From: Microlunatus flavus
Lineage (GTDB): Bacteria > Actinomycetota > Actinomycetes > Propionibacteriales > Propionibacteriaceae
Assembly (NCBI RefSeq): GCF_900110855.1
Contig: NZ_FOFA01000009.1
Coordinates: forward strand, 1-64,000
Length of the DNA: 64,000 nucleotides
Direction: 5' to 3'
Made by a program: the position numbers and the translations under genes. Position 1 is the stretch's first letter, and each line of letters starts with the position of its first letter. Below, piece after piece: positions 1 to 7,377 of the stretch. A model generated the notes under the pieces. That model was not told where the DNA came from, ran no database searches, and saw nothing but the letters and a program-made list of their open reading frames with translations.

Positions 1-249
1 CGGATGCGCACGACGCGCCTCCAGAACCGCGACCTCCACCGACGCGCTCATCTGCCGCGGATGCCCGGCCGGACGGTGCGAGCCGTCGGCCAGACCCTCG
101 AGGCCACCGGCCTCGTACTTGCCGAGCCAGGCGTGCAACGTCTGTCTCGACACCCCGACTGCAGCGGCGACCTCGGTCACCGTGCGCCCGTCCTTGATCA
201 CTGCCAGCACTGCTTGATAGCGCTGCTCAGCCACGCTCAACTCCCTCAT
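1..249 (-). CDS. IS481-family transposase, N-terminal part (runs off window)
   Basis: The minus-strand frame opens with ATG at 249 and runs off the left edge with no stop, giving about 83 residues of an N-terminal domain. It reads MRELSVAEQRYQAVLAVIKD, then a helix-turn-helix (VTEVAAAVGVSRQTLHAWLGKY) and a GLADGSHRPAGHP segment, the pattern typical of IS481 transposases. The DDE catalytic domain would lie outside the window, so intactness cannot be judged. It sits just outside the integrated element, whose left attachment site starts at 362. The ORF antisense to it is a shadow. Confidence 0.85.
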   Translation of the reverse strand, partial: MRELSVAEQRYQAVLAVIKDGRTVTEVAAAVGVSRQTLHAWLGKYEAGGLEGLADGSHRPAGHPRQMSASVEVAVLEARRAHP

Positions 250-264
250 GAGGGAGTGTCAAGG

Positions 265-345
265 ATCAACCGGAACCGGTGTCGACCATCAACCGGAACC
301 GCGACAAGCATCAACCGGAACCGCGATGTCAACCATCAAGCGGAT
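265..345. repeat. Iteron-like repeats at the IS481 5' end
   Basis: ATCAACCGGAACCG occurs exactly at 265-278, 288-301 and 310-323, followed by a degenerate copy near 335 (ATCAAGCGGATCC). TGTCAA precedes the first and last copies. The array lies between the transposase start and the attachment site, so it most likely forms the terminal transposase-binding end of the IS. The exact IS boundary cannot be set because the other end is outside the window. Confidence 0.6.
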
Positions 346-361
346 CCATACAGCGCGGACG

Positions 362-407
362 GCGCCCCCAGCAGGATTCGAACCTGCGACGCACGGTTTA
401 GGAAACC
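362..407. repeat. Left attachment site core, 46 bp
   Basis: This is identical to 12026-12071. It contains the tRNA-Arg(CCU) 3' half from the anticodon stem to the discriminator base, but no acceptor 5' half follows, so it is not a working tRNA. Identity ends at 407, where TTCTCG replaces the tRNA sequence, and on the left at base 361. The element interior therefore starts at 408, and bases left of 362 are the displaced chromosomal flank. Confidence 0.92.
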
Positions 408-419
408 TTCTCGAAACGG

Positions 420-431
420 CTCTGACTAGGA
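420..431 (+). repeat. Candidate integrase arm-type site, left arm
   Basis: CTCTGACTAGGA lies 12 bp inside the left core and recurs exactly at 12014-12025, directly against the right core. In the excised circle the two copies would flank the core as direct repeats, as arm sites of tyrosine recombinases do. The role is inferred from position and repetition. Confidence 0.45.
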
Positions 432-526
432 ACGTTAGCAGCAGTGGGTCTTCAAAAGGTCTTACAGCTAGGAGGACTCGCCAGGTGAAACTCCCGGGTC
501 AAGTTGGGTGACCCCGTACTCATGCC

Positions 527-718
527 GTGACCATCCCCCGCGCGCTCAACGTCAAAGAGGCTGCCGAGGCTCTGCATCTCCACCCTCGCACGGTGCTCGA
601 CCTCATCGCCTCTGGCGACCTGAAGGCCAAGAACGTCGGCAGCCCGAACCTACGCGGTGCGCGCTGGCGCATTCGGGAGACCGAGGTCGAGAGGTATTGG
701 AACTCCCTACCTGACTGA
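527..718 (+). CDS. Excisionase-like / AlpA-type helix-turn-helix protein
   Basis: This 63-residue protein has a winged-helix excisionase pattern. The helix NVKEAAEALHLHPRTVLDLI is followed by a wing with GARWRIRETEVERYWN, the layout of MerR-like Xis/AlpA proteins (helix_turn_helix_17 type). It is the first gene inside the left attachment site and one of only three plus-strand genes in the element, facing the integrase-led operon. The likely role is directionality of integrase excision, possibly with transcriptional control. The GTG start at 527 is preceded by a weak ribosome site. About 110 bp upstream are free for promoter and Xis sites. Confidence 0.7.
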   Translation: MTIPRALNVKEAAEALHLHPRTVLDLIASGDLKAKNVGSPNLRGARWRIRETEVERYWNSLPD

Positions 719-747
719 TCGGCGCAGCACGGCCCGCGCCGACTCGC

Positions 748-1083
748 TCACGCCGCCCGGCGTCGCCATCCGTCGAGCACCAGCCGCTCCTGGAGCGTGA
801 AGTCAGGCTGGCCGGGCACCGAGCTGTACGCCCCGGCTTCGACGCGGACGGCTGAGGTGGGGTTGGTCATCGTGCGCGCTGCCACGGACACGACGATCTG
901 GGCGACTGCGGGAGCAAGGAAGTCGCCTGTCCAGCCTCGTCCGCGCGTGTAGGCGTGGACGAGGTGGACGGCGCGGAGGAGGTGGGCGCGGGCGGTGGCC
1001 TGCTGCTCCTCGTCCAGGTCGAACCAACCCATGAAGTTGCACAGGTCCTCCACGACAGGGGCACGGACCACCGTGGTGGTCAT
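748..1083 (-). CDS. Phage head-tail connector protein (gp6/gp15-like)
   Basis: This 111-residue protein is mostly helical. An N-terminal segment (VVEDLCNFMGWFDLDEEQQATARAHLLRAVHLVHAYTRGRGW) precedes a region with AVAQIVVSVAARTMTNP and a glutamate/glycine tail (EAGAYSSVPGQPDFTLQERLVLD). This matches the head-tail connector family of siphophage heads, which docks on the portal as the adaptor ring. The ATG at 1083 sits 2 bp after the capsid stop, so the two are translationally linked. It is the last gene of the leftward operon. No family search was run. Confidence 0.7.
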   Translation of the reverse strand: MTTTVVRAPVVEDLCNFMGWFDLDEEQQATARAHLLRAVHLVHAYTRGRGWTGDFLAPAVAQIVVSVAARTMTNPTSAVRVEAGAYSSVPGQPDFTLQERLVLDGWRRRAA

Positions 1084-1085
1084 GA

Positions 1086-1976
1086 TCAGACCGGCGTGAC
1101 GTTGGTCAGGAGCACGTTGGCCTCGGGCAGCAGCGAGCCCCAGTCGAAGCGGCACACGATCCGCAGGGCGGTCTGGTCGAACTCCAGGTAGCGGGAGCGG
1201 TCCACGACCGCCTGCGGACTGAGGTCTCGTACGACCTGCCAGGTGCTCGGGCTCATGAGCAACACCTGCTCCTTCAGGGTCTGAGCGGCCCCGGTCGTCG
1301 CGAGGCGCTTCGACAGAGTGACCGGCACCCCGAGCAGGGAGAGGCCAGCGGGAGCACCACCCACACCGTCGGTGACGATGTACCGCCCCGAAGTGTCCTT
1401 GACCTTGCGGAGCGCGGTGAGCTGGCCAGGGCTCATGATCCAGCGCAGCCCGGACAGCGGCACGTCGTCGGACAGGGCGCGCCCGTAGGCGTCGTGGAGG
1501 TGGTCGAGCGTCAGGGTGCCGTTGACGTCGACCCTGGCGAAGTTCTCGGTGTTGTCGGCGTGGAACACGCCCTTGGGCAGCGTGGTGCCGTTGCCTCCCG
1601 ATGACCACGCCTGTGTGTCGAGCTGGGCCTGCACGTCGGTGATGAGGCGCTGCTGGAGCACGGCGTCAAGAGACTGGCTGGACTGTCGCAGGGACTCGTT
1701 GCTGAGCCGGACCAGGCTCTTGACCGACTTCATGGTGGACGGCAGCAGGCTCACCGCGTCGAACTCGGTGCCGTCGTCCTCAGGGATCAGCTCGGACTCC
1801 CCGACCCAGCCCGGAGCGAAGTGCCCGCGCAACCGGGGGAACGACACCGGCACCGAGGAATCGGTGATGCTGACGCCCGACGACAGGAACGACGACGCCT
1901 GCTGGAGCGGGAGGGTGAGCGACTTCGCCACCACGGTCTGGATGAGCGCGGCGATGTCGGTGGTGTTGACGGCCAT
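1086..1976 (-). CDS. Major capsid protein (HK97-fold type)
   Basis: The 296-residue product resembles HK97-fold capsid proteins of actinophages. It has an N-terminal helix (AALIQTVVAKSLTLPLQQASSFLS), an RLRGHFAPGWVGESELIPEDD segment typical of the N-arm/E-loop, a long spine-helix region (LVRLSNESLRQSSQSLDAVLQQRLI) and P-domain strands ending in ANVLLTNVTPV. No protease gene or long cleavable delta domain is seen, so maturation would rely on the separate scaffold candidate or be protease-free. ATG 1976 is chosen over GTG 1982. The gene is separated from the portal-scaffold block by cargo genes, which is unusual. Confidence 0.8.
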   Translation of the reverse strand: MAVNTTDIAALIQTVVAKSLTLPLQQASSFLSSGVSITDSSVPVSFPRLRGHFAPGWVGESELIPEDDGTEFDAVSLLPSTMKSVKSLVRLSNESLRQSSQSLDAVLQQRLITDVQAQLDTQAWSSGGNGTTLPKGVFHADNTENFARVDVNGTLTLDHLHDAYGRALSDDVPLSGLRWIMSPGQLTALRKVKDTSGRYIVTDGVGGAPAGLSLLGVPVTLSKRLATTGAAQTLKEQVLLMSPSTWQVVRDLSPQAVVDRSRYLEFDQTALRIVCRFDWGSLLPEANVLLTNVTPV

Positions 1977-2060
1977 GGGCACCTCGAAAGATCAGGAGCG
2001 GTCACTGATCCGCTGGGCCTCTGCCCGTCTGCGGGAGGCGGGCTTCTGCCCGGCTCAACT

Positions 2061-2197
2061 GAGGTATCGGCGCGGAACCGTGCTCTCGAAAGTCCTCCCC
2101 GGCTGAGGGAGGCCACCATGACCGCAGGGGAGGACTTCCCGAAAGGGACGAGGACCCATGGCTGTAGGTGCCCCGTCACCAGAGGTATCGGCGCGGA
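2061..2197. repeat. Direct repeats and inverted repeat upstream of the capsid gene
   Basis: GAGGTATCGGCGCGGA is present exactly at 2061-2076 and 2182-2197. Between them lie the arms AAGTCCTCCCC (2090-2100) and GGGGAGGACTT (2127-2137), an 11-bp inverted repeat with a 26-nt loop. The longer CACCAGAGGTATCGG at 2177-2191 recurs at 10220-10234 beside the head-closure start. All copies lie next to structural gene starts, so they may be operators, RNA control elements or traces of rearrangement. The 246-bp gap 1977-2222 has no convincing gene. Confidence 0.6.
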
Positions 2198-2204
2198 AGG
2201 CGAT

Positions 2205-2229
2205 CACGTAGGAGCTGGCGTCCTACGTG
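2205..2229 (-). terminator. Hairpin at the end of the gp10-like gene
   Basis: CACGTAGGA (2205-2213) and TCCTACGTG (2221-2229) form a perfect 9-bp stem with a 7-nt loop across the gp10-like stop codon. There is no T-run, so it is a weak terminator or a processing or translation-control hairpin ahead of the capsid gene. Confidence 0.4.
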
Positions 2230-2585
2230 TTGAACATCTGGTCGAGCGCGCGCTGGAATTCCTCGGCGCTGAGGTGGGCCAGCGATTCGATGAACTCGCC
2301 GTGCTCCCCGCCGCGCTCCAACTCCCAGTGCGCGCCGGGGTCCCCGTAGGAGATGAACCCGGACCACCCGCCCGCACCGTGGTCGCTCTGGACGCTCTGC
2401 GAGGCCTTCAGGTCCCCGGTATGACGGTGGTCGTCGCTGACGTGGGCCAGGTCTCTGCTGACCTCCGCGGTGCGCTCCAAAGCGCCGTCAAGAGCGTGTA
2501 GAACTCGCGTAGGACCGTTCGACGCGAGCTCGCGCAGCTCAGCGCTCAGCGCTCGCAGACCGTTGGAGTCGATCCTAATTCTCAC
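2223..2585 (-). CDS. HK97 gp10-like head-tail joining protein
   Basis: The 120-residue protein has a basic start (MRIRIDSNGLRALSAELREL), a helix, and a C-terminal core GFISYGDPGAHWELERGGEHGE followed by EEFQRALDQMF. The pattern fits the HK97 gp10/tail-component family that completes the neck. The GTG start is at 2585. In siphophages this gene normally follows connector and head-closure genes, but here it precedes the capsid gene on the operon. Cargo genes lie immediately upstream. Confidence 0.65.
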   Translation of the reverse strand: MRIRIDSNGLRALSAELRELASNGPTRVLHALDGALERTAEVSRDLAHVSDDHRHTGDLKASQSVQSDHGAGGWSGFISYGDPGAHWELERGGEHGEFIESLAHLSAEEFQRALDQMFNT

Positions 2586-2629
2586 GTACTCGGTATCGAC
2601 GCCGAGGGCCGGTCCCTTCTAGTCGGCTG

Positions 2630-3286
2630 CTAGCCGCCGACCCTTTCCGATTTCGGTATTGGGATTCCTGGGGAAGCGATGGTGAAGAACTGCTTGGAGG
2701 TCGTGAACGAGAGGTTGAGCCGAACATCAAAGAACTCGGTCGTCGTATCCCAGGGCAGGGCAACCTGCGCCCTCGCGAATGCAGTCTGACCGGGCGACAG
2801 AGTCAAGCGTTCAGGTAGCGACGACGATTCGAGGTCCGCGTTGCGGGCGCGCCCGAAGTTGTCCACCACGCTGAAGTAGTCGCTTTGCCCGTCCACGGTT
2901 GCTGCTGAGGTGTTGTCGATCCGGTAGCGCACCTGCGCCAGGTGATCCTCTTCGTAGGTCACCGTAGCCACCGTAAGTACGACCCCATTCGACTCTGCTT
3001 GCCAAGGCCCTGACTGTTGAGGCGAGTTGGCGACGGCAGGCCCCACGTGGGGCGTCGGGGCTGGGCCGGGCGGGTCGGCGCGCTCGGGGACGAGGAAACC
3101 CCAAACGATCACTGCCCCGACCAACCCGAAGATCACCAGCAAGACCCCCATGTTGGTGATGGACACCTTCCGGTCGCCCCACTGCAACGTCTGGCGCTGG
3201 TTGCCGGGAAATCGCCCTGTGTGCCATCCGTACGCGCCCATCACCATGACCGCCAGGAACAACACGACGAAGACCCAGGCGAACAC
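2630..3286 (-). CDS. Two-span membrane protein with extracytoplasmic domain, unknown
   Basis: The 218-residue protein has a transmembrane segment at about residues 3-20 (FAWVFVVLFLAVMVMGAYG) and a short loop NQRQTLQWGDRKVSITNMG. A second span at about 48-66 follows (VLLVIFGLVGAVIVWGFL). A Pro-rich linker then leads to a C-terminal beta-rich domain (QAESNGVVLTVATVTYEEDH; LSPGQTAFARAQVALPWD) resembling the DUF4352/immunoglobulin-like accessory fold. It is not a virion protein by any feature I see. In a cassette between head genes it may act as a moron, for example in superinfection exclusion, which is inference only. The start is GTG 3286. Confidence 0.6.
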   Translation of the reverse strand: MFAWVFVVLFLAVMVMGAYGWHTGRFPGNQRQTLQWGDRKVSITNMGVLLVIFGLVGAVIVWGFLVPERADPPGPAPTPHVGPAVANSPQQSGPWQAESNGVVLTVATVTYEEDHLAQVRYRIDNTSAATVDGQSDYFSVVDNFGRARNADLESSSLPERLTLSPGQTAFARAQVALPWDTTTEFFDVRLNLSFTTSKQFFTIASPGIPIPKSERVGG

Positions 3287-3298
3287 ATCCAGAGCGTT

Positions 3299-4099
3299 TC
3301 ACGCTTCGGGGTCGGGATGCACGACCACCGCGAGGAAGTTCGGCACCGGGCCCCTGGGCCTCGTACGCCAACCCGGCACCCAGCGGATCATCCCCTCCTC
3401 CGTCAGGTAGTCCACGTACTCCCGCGCCACGCCCCTGCCGTTGCGAGAGTCCTTCATGGGTCCGCGCTCCACCAAGTCGGTCATGGACCTGGGCTCCGTC
3501 TCGATGAAGTCGAGGAAGCGTAAAGCGATGCCCGGCACGATCACCAGACCTGAGGGACGGACCACTGCCTCCTCCTTCGGAGAAGGTATTGGGGGGTTTC
3601 GCTCGGGGAGCTTCGTGCCCTCCACGAAGCGGTCGAGCGCCCGGTCGGAGTCGCGCTGCCAGCGGAGCCACGCGCCGCCCTTGTTGCGCACCAGGGACAT
3701 CTCGTACGCGATCTGGTTCCTGCTCCAGCCCCTGAGGAGCATGACCCGGATCAGGTGCCCCGTCGTCCTGTCGTTCGACACGTTCGGGTCGGGCTCCACC
3801 ACGAACTCCCCTGGGTAGTACTCGTACTCGCGAGGCCGACGGGGGACGCCTCGGAACCACGGTGGGTCCGTGGGTCGGCGTCCCTTGGTGAGGTAGAGGT
3901 CCGAGCGGGGGCGGTAGTGCCCTCCCTCACGCAGCATCCGCTCCTCGACCCCAGACAGTGGAAGCGCACGGGGAGCTTCCACATCAGGTCGGGGGTGATA
4001 GGCCACCGGCTGCCCGCTTTCTAACACGGCAATAAAACGGAAAAAGTTTCGCTCGGTGGTCCGCTCGATGCAACTCTTGACCTGCCGTCCAGGTCCCAT
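3299..4099 (-). CDS. Unknown cargo protein with possible C-terminal winged helix
   Basis: I do not recognise this 266-residue protein. It is soluble and charged. Residues about 115-165 (TGHLIRVMLLRGWSRNQIAYE; GGAWLRWQRDSDRALDRFVEG) look like a helical DNA- or RNA-binding segment. The C-terminal part (LRFLDFIETEPRSMTDLVERG; REYVDYLTEEGMIRWVPGW) has the helix-helix-wing spacing of a winged helix. The ATG at 4099 has a strong GGGGGAGGG-type ribosome site. It lies 12 bp upstream of the membrane protein gene and is probably co-transcribed from a promoter in 4100-4259 that diverges from the plus-strand gene. Confidence 0.55.
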   Translation of the reverse strand: MGPGRQVKSCIERTTERNFFRFIAVLESGQPVAYHPRPDVEAPRALPLSGVEERMLREGGHYRPRSDLYLTKGRRPTDPPWFRGVPRRPREYEYYPGEFVVEPDPNVSNDRTTGHLIRVMLLRGWSRNQIAYEMSLVRNKGGAWLRWQRDSDRALDRFVEGTKLPERNPPIPSPKEEAVVRPSGLVIVPGIALRFLDFIETEPRSMTDLVERGPMKDSRNGRGVAREYVDYLTEEGMIRWVPGWRTRPRGPVPNFLAVVVHPDPEA

Positions 4100-4190
4100 A
4101 CCTCATCCCTCCCCCGTCAATCTGACGCGCTGACTAGGGTTTGCCGCCGACCTAGTTGACAATGCGCAACCTCCGGCCCCTCGGGCTACC

Positions 4191-4217
4191 TTGACTTTCT
4201 TGAAGGAGCGCTATAAG
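4191..4217 (+). promoter_or_regulatory. Candidate sigma-70 promoter for the plus-strand cargo gene
   Basis: TTGACT (4191-4196) and TATAAG (4212-4217) are separated by 15 bp, slightly short. A separate TTGACA at 4156-4161 overlaps TTGTCA on the opposite strand, so this divergent gap may serve both directions. It is the most AT-rich short stretch near here. Confidence 0.45.
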
Positions 4218-4259
4218 TAAGTGGACCCGAGACGAGCTCGGAGCCAGAAGGGTATTTGG

Positions 4260-4523
4260 ATGAACAACATGGAAGAGCGCGAAGAGCATGTGAAGGAATT
4301 GGCAGAGAAGGGCGGGTTGATCGTGTTCAAGCAGCGCGACCCGCGCGCCCCCGACTACGGCACGTACGGTGTCGCGCGCGACACCGGCAACCCAGCGAAC
4401 TGGCGAGGGATCGACCTCATCGCCGGTGACCCGAACACCGGCTTCGGGCTCAGCCTCCAGGATGTTGAGCAGATCGTCAGCAACCCGGAGCAGAACCGAA
4501 GCCTGTTGGGCGGGAACCTCTAG
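4260..4523 (+). CDS. Small unknown cargo protein
   Basis: The 87-residue hydrophilic protein starts MNNMEEREEHVKELAEKGGL with a charged helix. A short region PDYGTYGVARDTGNPANW and a helix LSLQDVEQIVSNPEQN follow. I do not recognise the family. ATG 4260 follows AGAAGG with good spacing and lies about 40 bp below a plausible promoter, while the upstream GTG at 4221 would sit on the promoter. Its 3' end overlaps by 4 bp the stop of the convergent tail-terminator-like gene. Independent transcription inside a leftward structural operon is typical of moron genes. Confidence 0.6.
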   Translation: MNNMEEREEHVKELAEKGGLIVFKQRDPRAPDYGTYGVARDTGNPANWRGIDLIAGDPNTGFGLSLQDVEQIVSNPEQNRSLLGGNL

Positions 4524-4915
4524 CCCGTCTGCACCTCGAAGGTGAGTACCCGGACCCGCCAATCCGGGTGCCCTTCAGGCTGCGCAAGCGAGGCTCCGAC
4601 GTGCTGGCTGGACAGGACGCGCTGGCCTGACCACGTGACCGCTCCACCCTGAACGCGGTGAAGGACGGCGCGGACGTCAGCGGCGACGGGCTCGCCCACG
4701 GTCTCGGCGTCGTCCTGGCTCGCGCTCGGAGCGCTGTAGATGAGGGCGGCGACCGTGGGGAACTCAGCACTGGTCGAGCCGTAGGTCCACGTGCTGTCGG
4801 ATCGCACAACAACGACTGAGCCGCCGGGCTCAGGGTCGATCCAGCGCCGGTGCGCGAGCACGTCCGGGATGCCGCGAGCCGTCAACTCGGCCACCACCGC
4901 GAGGACGATGCCCAC
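4520..4915 (-). CDS. Tail-terminator-like (minor tail / neck) protein
   Basis: The 131-residue protein begins MGIVLAVVAELTARGIPDVL from GTG 4915. Its ending (AADVRAVLHRVQGGAVTWSG; VLSSQHVGASLAQPEGHPDW; RVRVLTFEVQTG) resembles the tail terminator proteins of siphophages, which cap the tail tube and contact the neck. The start follows the scaffold candidate's stop by 4 bp. The longer frame up to 5005 would overlap that gene and is rejected. No tube or tape-measure gene follows, so the protein would have to accept a tail from elsewhere if functional. Confidence 0.55.
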   Translation of the reverse strand: MGIVLAVVAELTARGIPDVLAHRRWIDPEPGGSVVVVRSDSTWTYGSTSAEFPTVAALIYSAPSASQDDAETVGEPVAADVRAVLHRVQGGAVTWSGQRVLSSQHVGASLAQPEGHPDWRVRVLTFEVQTG

Positions 4916-4919
4916 CGCG

Positions 4920-5345
4920 TCAGCCCCGCAGCAGCGCAGACAGGCTGGGGGCGTCGTCGCCCGTGCTGTGGCGTCCCTGGCCCACGTCGCCACGAGGGCG
5001 AGCAAGCCAGGGCTTCGCGTCCGCCAGCGCCTCGGCGGCAGCGCGGAGGGCGTCGTGGTCGGGCAGCCCGTCCTCGCCCTCGAACTCGTCGGACCAGGAG
5101 AGCACCGACGGGTCAGCCAAGAGGCCGCGAGTGGCCTCGCGGATGGCGAGGCGACGGACTTCGGTCGCCAGGTAGTCGGCGCGCGAAGCCTTGACCCGCT
5201 GCTCCTTCGCCTCCGTCCTCAGCTTCTCCACGTACGAGCGCGGGAACGTCTCGGGAGCGTCGTCGGACTCGATGCCGTAGTTCTCGCTCGGGTTCTCCGC
5301 AGGGTCCGAGGGGTCGTTGGAGGCGTTCTCGATCGTGTCCATCAT
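4920..5345 (-). CDS. Candidate scaffold / capsid assembly protein
   Basis: The 141-residue protein is strongly acidic at the N-terminus (DPAENPSENYGIESDDAPE). A helical coiled-coil-like middle (SYVEKLRTEAKEQRVKASRA; LATEVRRLAIREATRGLLA) and a flexible acidic tail follow. This charge layout and its place directly after the MuF-like gene match siphophage scaffold proteins of the gp20 type. Its ATGATG start overlaps the MuF stop. In related phages the capsid gene follows directly; here the tail-terminator-like gene does. Confidence 0.6.
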   Translation of the reverse strand: MMDTIENASNDPSDPAENPSENYGIESDDAPETFPRSYVEKLRTEAKEQRVKASRADYLATEVRRLAIREATRGLLADPSVLSWSDEFEGEDGLPDHDALRAAAEALADAKPWLARPRGDVGQGRHSTGDDAPSLSALLRG

Positions 5346-6037
5346 GGCGTCCTCATCTCGACTTCAGCGGTGCAGCGGCACCCGACGTGGGCCCCCTGCT
5401 TGGGGGTCTGGATGAACGTGGAGAACGTGCGAGCGGCGAGCGCGACGCAGCGTCCGCATGGGTTCGTCGAGAGACGGAAGCGCCAGGCGTAGTCCGGGTC
5501 GCCCACGACCTGCTCGACGGCTTCGCCGTAGGCGACGCGCGCGGCGGTGACCACCTCGGCGTGGGCGAGCCGGGTGGAGCGCGTCAGGAGAGCGTCGGAG
5601 ACTTCTGAGGTTTCGGAGACTTCGCCTGGACTCGCTGTGACTTCCGAGACTTTGGCGACGACGGCACCTCGAAGGTTGCTTGCCCGAGCCTGCTCGGCGT
5701 CGCGCACCACGGTGAACAACGCGCGGGTGAGACGTTCGTGCTCGCCAGCGGCAATGACCATCGGTGAGACACGGGTGCTCCACTCGATCATGGCGAAGTG
5801 CTCGGAGGCCAGCAGCGCCTTGGCGACGGCCTGGAGGACGATGCTCGCACCGGAGTAGGCCAGGTCGGTCGCGCTGATCCGGCCCGCGAGCCAGGCCCGG
5901 CAGCGCTGCTCCACCCCAACCTGGGCAGCGGCTGCGAACGTGAGGGCGACCGTAAGGGCCTGCTGGGCGGGCGTGGCCGCCTGCTCGGGCTCGGCGGCGT
6001 CCGGGGCCTGCTCCACGGCGACGGGCGTGGTGGTCAT
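5342..6037 (-). CDS. MuF-like minor head protein
   Basis: The 231-residue protein has an Ala-rich helical N-terminus. Its C-terminal domain carries TNPCGRCVALAARTFSTF and GAHVGCRC, the paired Cys and short-strand pattern of Mu F/SPP1 gp7 minor head proteins bound near the portal. Portal, this gene and scaffold overlap or abut (ATGA at both junctions), a conserved order. An internal Ser/Glu/Val repeat (SEVTASPGEVSETSEVSD, about residues 130-147) looks like a recent short duplication in a linker. Confidence 0.72.
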   Translation of the reverse strand: MTTTPVAVEQAPDAAEPEQAATPAQQALTVALTFAAAAQVGVEQRCRAWLAGRISATDLAYSGASIVLQAVAKALLASEHFAMIEWSTRVSPMVIAAGEHERLTRALFTVVRDAEQARASNLRGAVVAKVSEVTASPGEVSETSEVSDALLTRSTRLAHAEVVTAARVAYGEAVEQVVGDPDYAWRFRLSTNPCGRCVALAARTFSTFIQTPKQGAHVGCRCTAEVEMRTP

Positions 6038-7377
6038 GGCGTCGGGCTCGTGCCGACCGGGATGGCTGGAGGCAGGGTGAGCGGAGCGGCGTCGAGCGCG
6101 GCGCGGACCTTGGCTGCGCGTTCGGCCTCGACCTCAGCGGGGGTGAGCCCGAGGTAGACGGCCTGGGCCCGCTCGACCGACAGCAGGCCAGCGGCGACGA
6201 CCTTGGCGGCGGCGTCGGCTGCCTGGGCGACGGTCCTGGACTCCGGGGACGCCCAGACCACCTCCACGTCGGTGCGGACCCGGCCCCCGGTGCGGATGGC
6301 CTGCACGAGGGCGGCGACCTTGGAGAACGCCGGGCTGAAGGTGACCTGACGGGCGTTGGCGCGGGCCACCAGGCTCGACTCCGACGCCCTGATCTGCTCG
6401 GCGCTGGAGGGCTCGGTCCCGGCGAAGCCCATGAGGTGGTCCGGAAGGCCGGCGATGCTGCCGATCTGGCGCAGGATCACCTCGATCAGCCCCCCGTAGC
6501 CGCCCAGCGTCGGCTCGGGGCACGACCCGAACCGGGTGGCCTCGCTCTCGGACTGCCAGACCGAGCCGGGCTCGGTGGAGAACGGGTTGACGGGGTTGCC
6601 GTCGTCGTCCTCCACGATCTGGAGGCCGGTGGCCCAACGGCGCGGGAGAGCGGTCGCCTCGGACGCCACGAGCACGTCGGAGAGCAGCTTGGCGAGGGCG
6701 TCGCACAAGGTCCAGATGTCGCGGGCCTCAGGCGTGCCGTAGGTGTCGAGCAGCCGCCCGGCGTTGGTCAGCTCGACGACCGGCACCACCCCGAGCGGGT
6801 TCGCGCGGGTGTCGGAGTAGCGCCAGCCCGTGGTCGGCAGCGCCCCGCCCTCGGGGACCTCCGGTCCACGCCACAAGGTGATCGTCTCGGCGGCGTAGAG
6901 GACCGCACGGGCGGTGCCGTCGTCGTCGCGCCACCGCTTCAACGCGGTGGTCACCTCGCGGCTGAGGGGGTCTCGCGTGACTGCGACCTCGCGGGGGCTG
7001 TCCACGGTGACGACGGGTGCGCCCGTCGGGTCGGCCCAGCACGTGAGGAACGCCTGCCCGAGCACCAGGGCTTCGGTGATCGCGACCCGGTGCGCCCGGT
7101 CCATCCCGCAGGCCCGCCAATCGACCCACACATCGGTGAGCGTCTGCCCGCCGACCCGGAACCCGTCCACCGCCAGCCGCTCGGCCAAGCTGTCGGTGGC
7201 GAGCTTCACGTAGTTCGCGGCCACTGACGCCAACCGGTCCCCGAGCGCCTTGCGGGCGGCGGGTGAGAGGTAGGCCAGCGGCTGGGTGCCTGCGTAGTAG
7301 CGGTCGGCCTCGTGCAGGCGCACCTGGCGGGCGTCGATCTGGCGCGACAGGGCCTCGACCTGGGTCAGTAGCGCCAT
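6034..7377 (-). CDS. Phage portal protein (SPP1 gp6-like)
   Basis: The 447-residue product matches SPP1-gp6-type portals. The N-terminal segment has RLHEADRYYAGTQPLAYLSP, the wing includes VLGQAFLTCWADPTGAPVVTV, and the stem/clip region has ILRQIGSIAGLPDHLMGFAG and SSAEQIRASESSLVARANAR. It forms the dodecameric DNA channel at one capsid vertex. ATG 7377 lies 13 bp inside the terminase reading frame. Its TGA overlaps the MuF ATG. Length is normal for the family and no disruption is seen. Confidence 0.85.
   Translation of the reverse strand: MALLTQVEALSRQIDARQVRLHEADRYYAGTQPLAYLSPAARKALGDRLASVAANYVKLATDSLAERLAVDGFRVGGQTLTDVWVDWRACGMDRAHRVAITEALVLGQAFLTCWADPTGAPVVTVDSPREVAVTRDPLSREVTTALKRWRDDDGTARAVLYAAETITLWRGPEVPEGGALPTTGWRYSDTRANPLGVVPVVELTNAGRLLDTYGTPEARDIWTLCDALAKLLSDVLVASEATALPRRWATGLQIVEDDDGNPVNPFSTEPGSVWQSESEATRFGSCPEPTLGGYGGLIEVILRQIGSIAGLPDHLMGFAGTEPSSAEQIRASESSLVARANARQVTFSPAFSKVAALVQAIRTGGRVRTDVEVVWASPESRTVAQAADAAAKVVAAGLLSVERAQAVYLGLTPAEVEAERAAKVRAALDAAPLTLPPAIPVGTSPTP

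Noticed and set aside
265-345. CRISPR array
   Set aside because: Repeats are 14 bp with spacers of 8-9 bp, and they sit at an IS end with no cas genes.
362-407. A second tRNA gene
   Set aside because: Only the 3' part of tRNA-Arg is present, with no 5' acceptor strand or D arm; it is the att duplication.
4-429. Plus-strand frame at the left edge
   Set aside because: It is antisense to the recognisable IS481 transposase N-terminus and runs through the iterons and att core.
2811-3860. 349-residue minus-strand frame over the cargo genes
   Set aside because: It overlaps two genes with better starts and membrane or helical features; it is Arg/Gly-rich.
4520-5005. Longer start for the tail-terminator-like gene
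   Set aside because: It would overlap the scaffold candidate by about 85 bp; GTG 4915 directly after its stop fits better.
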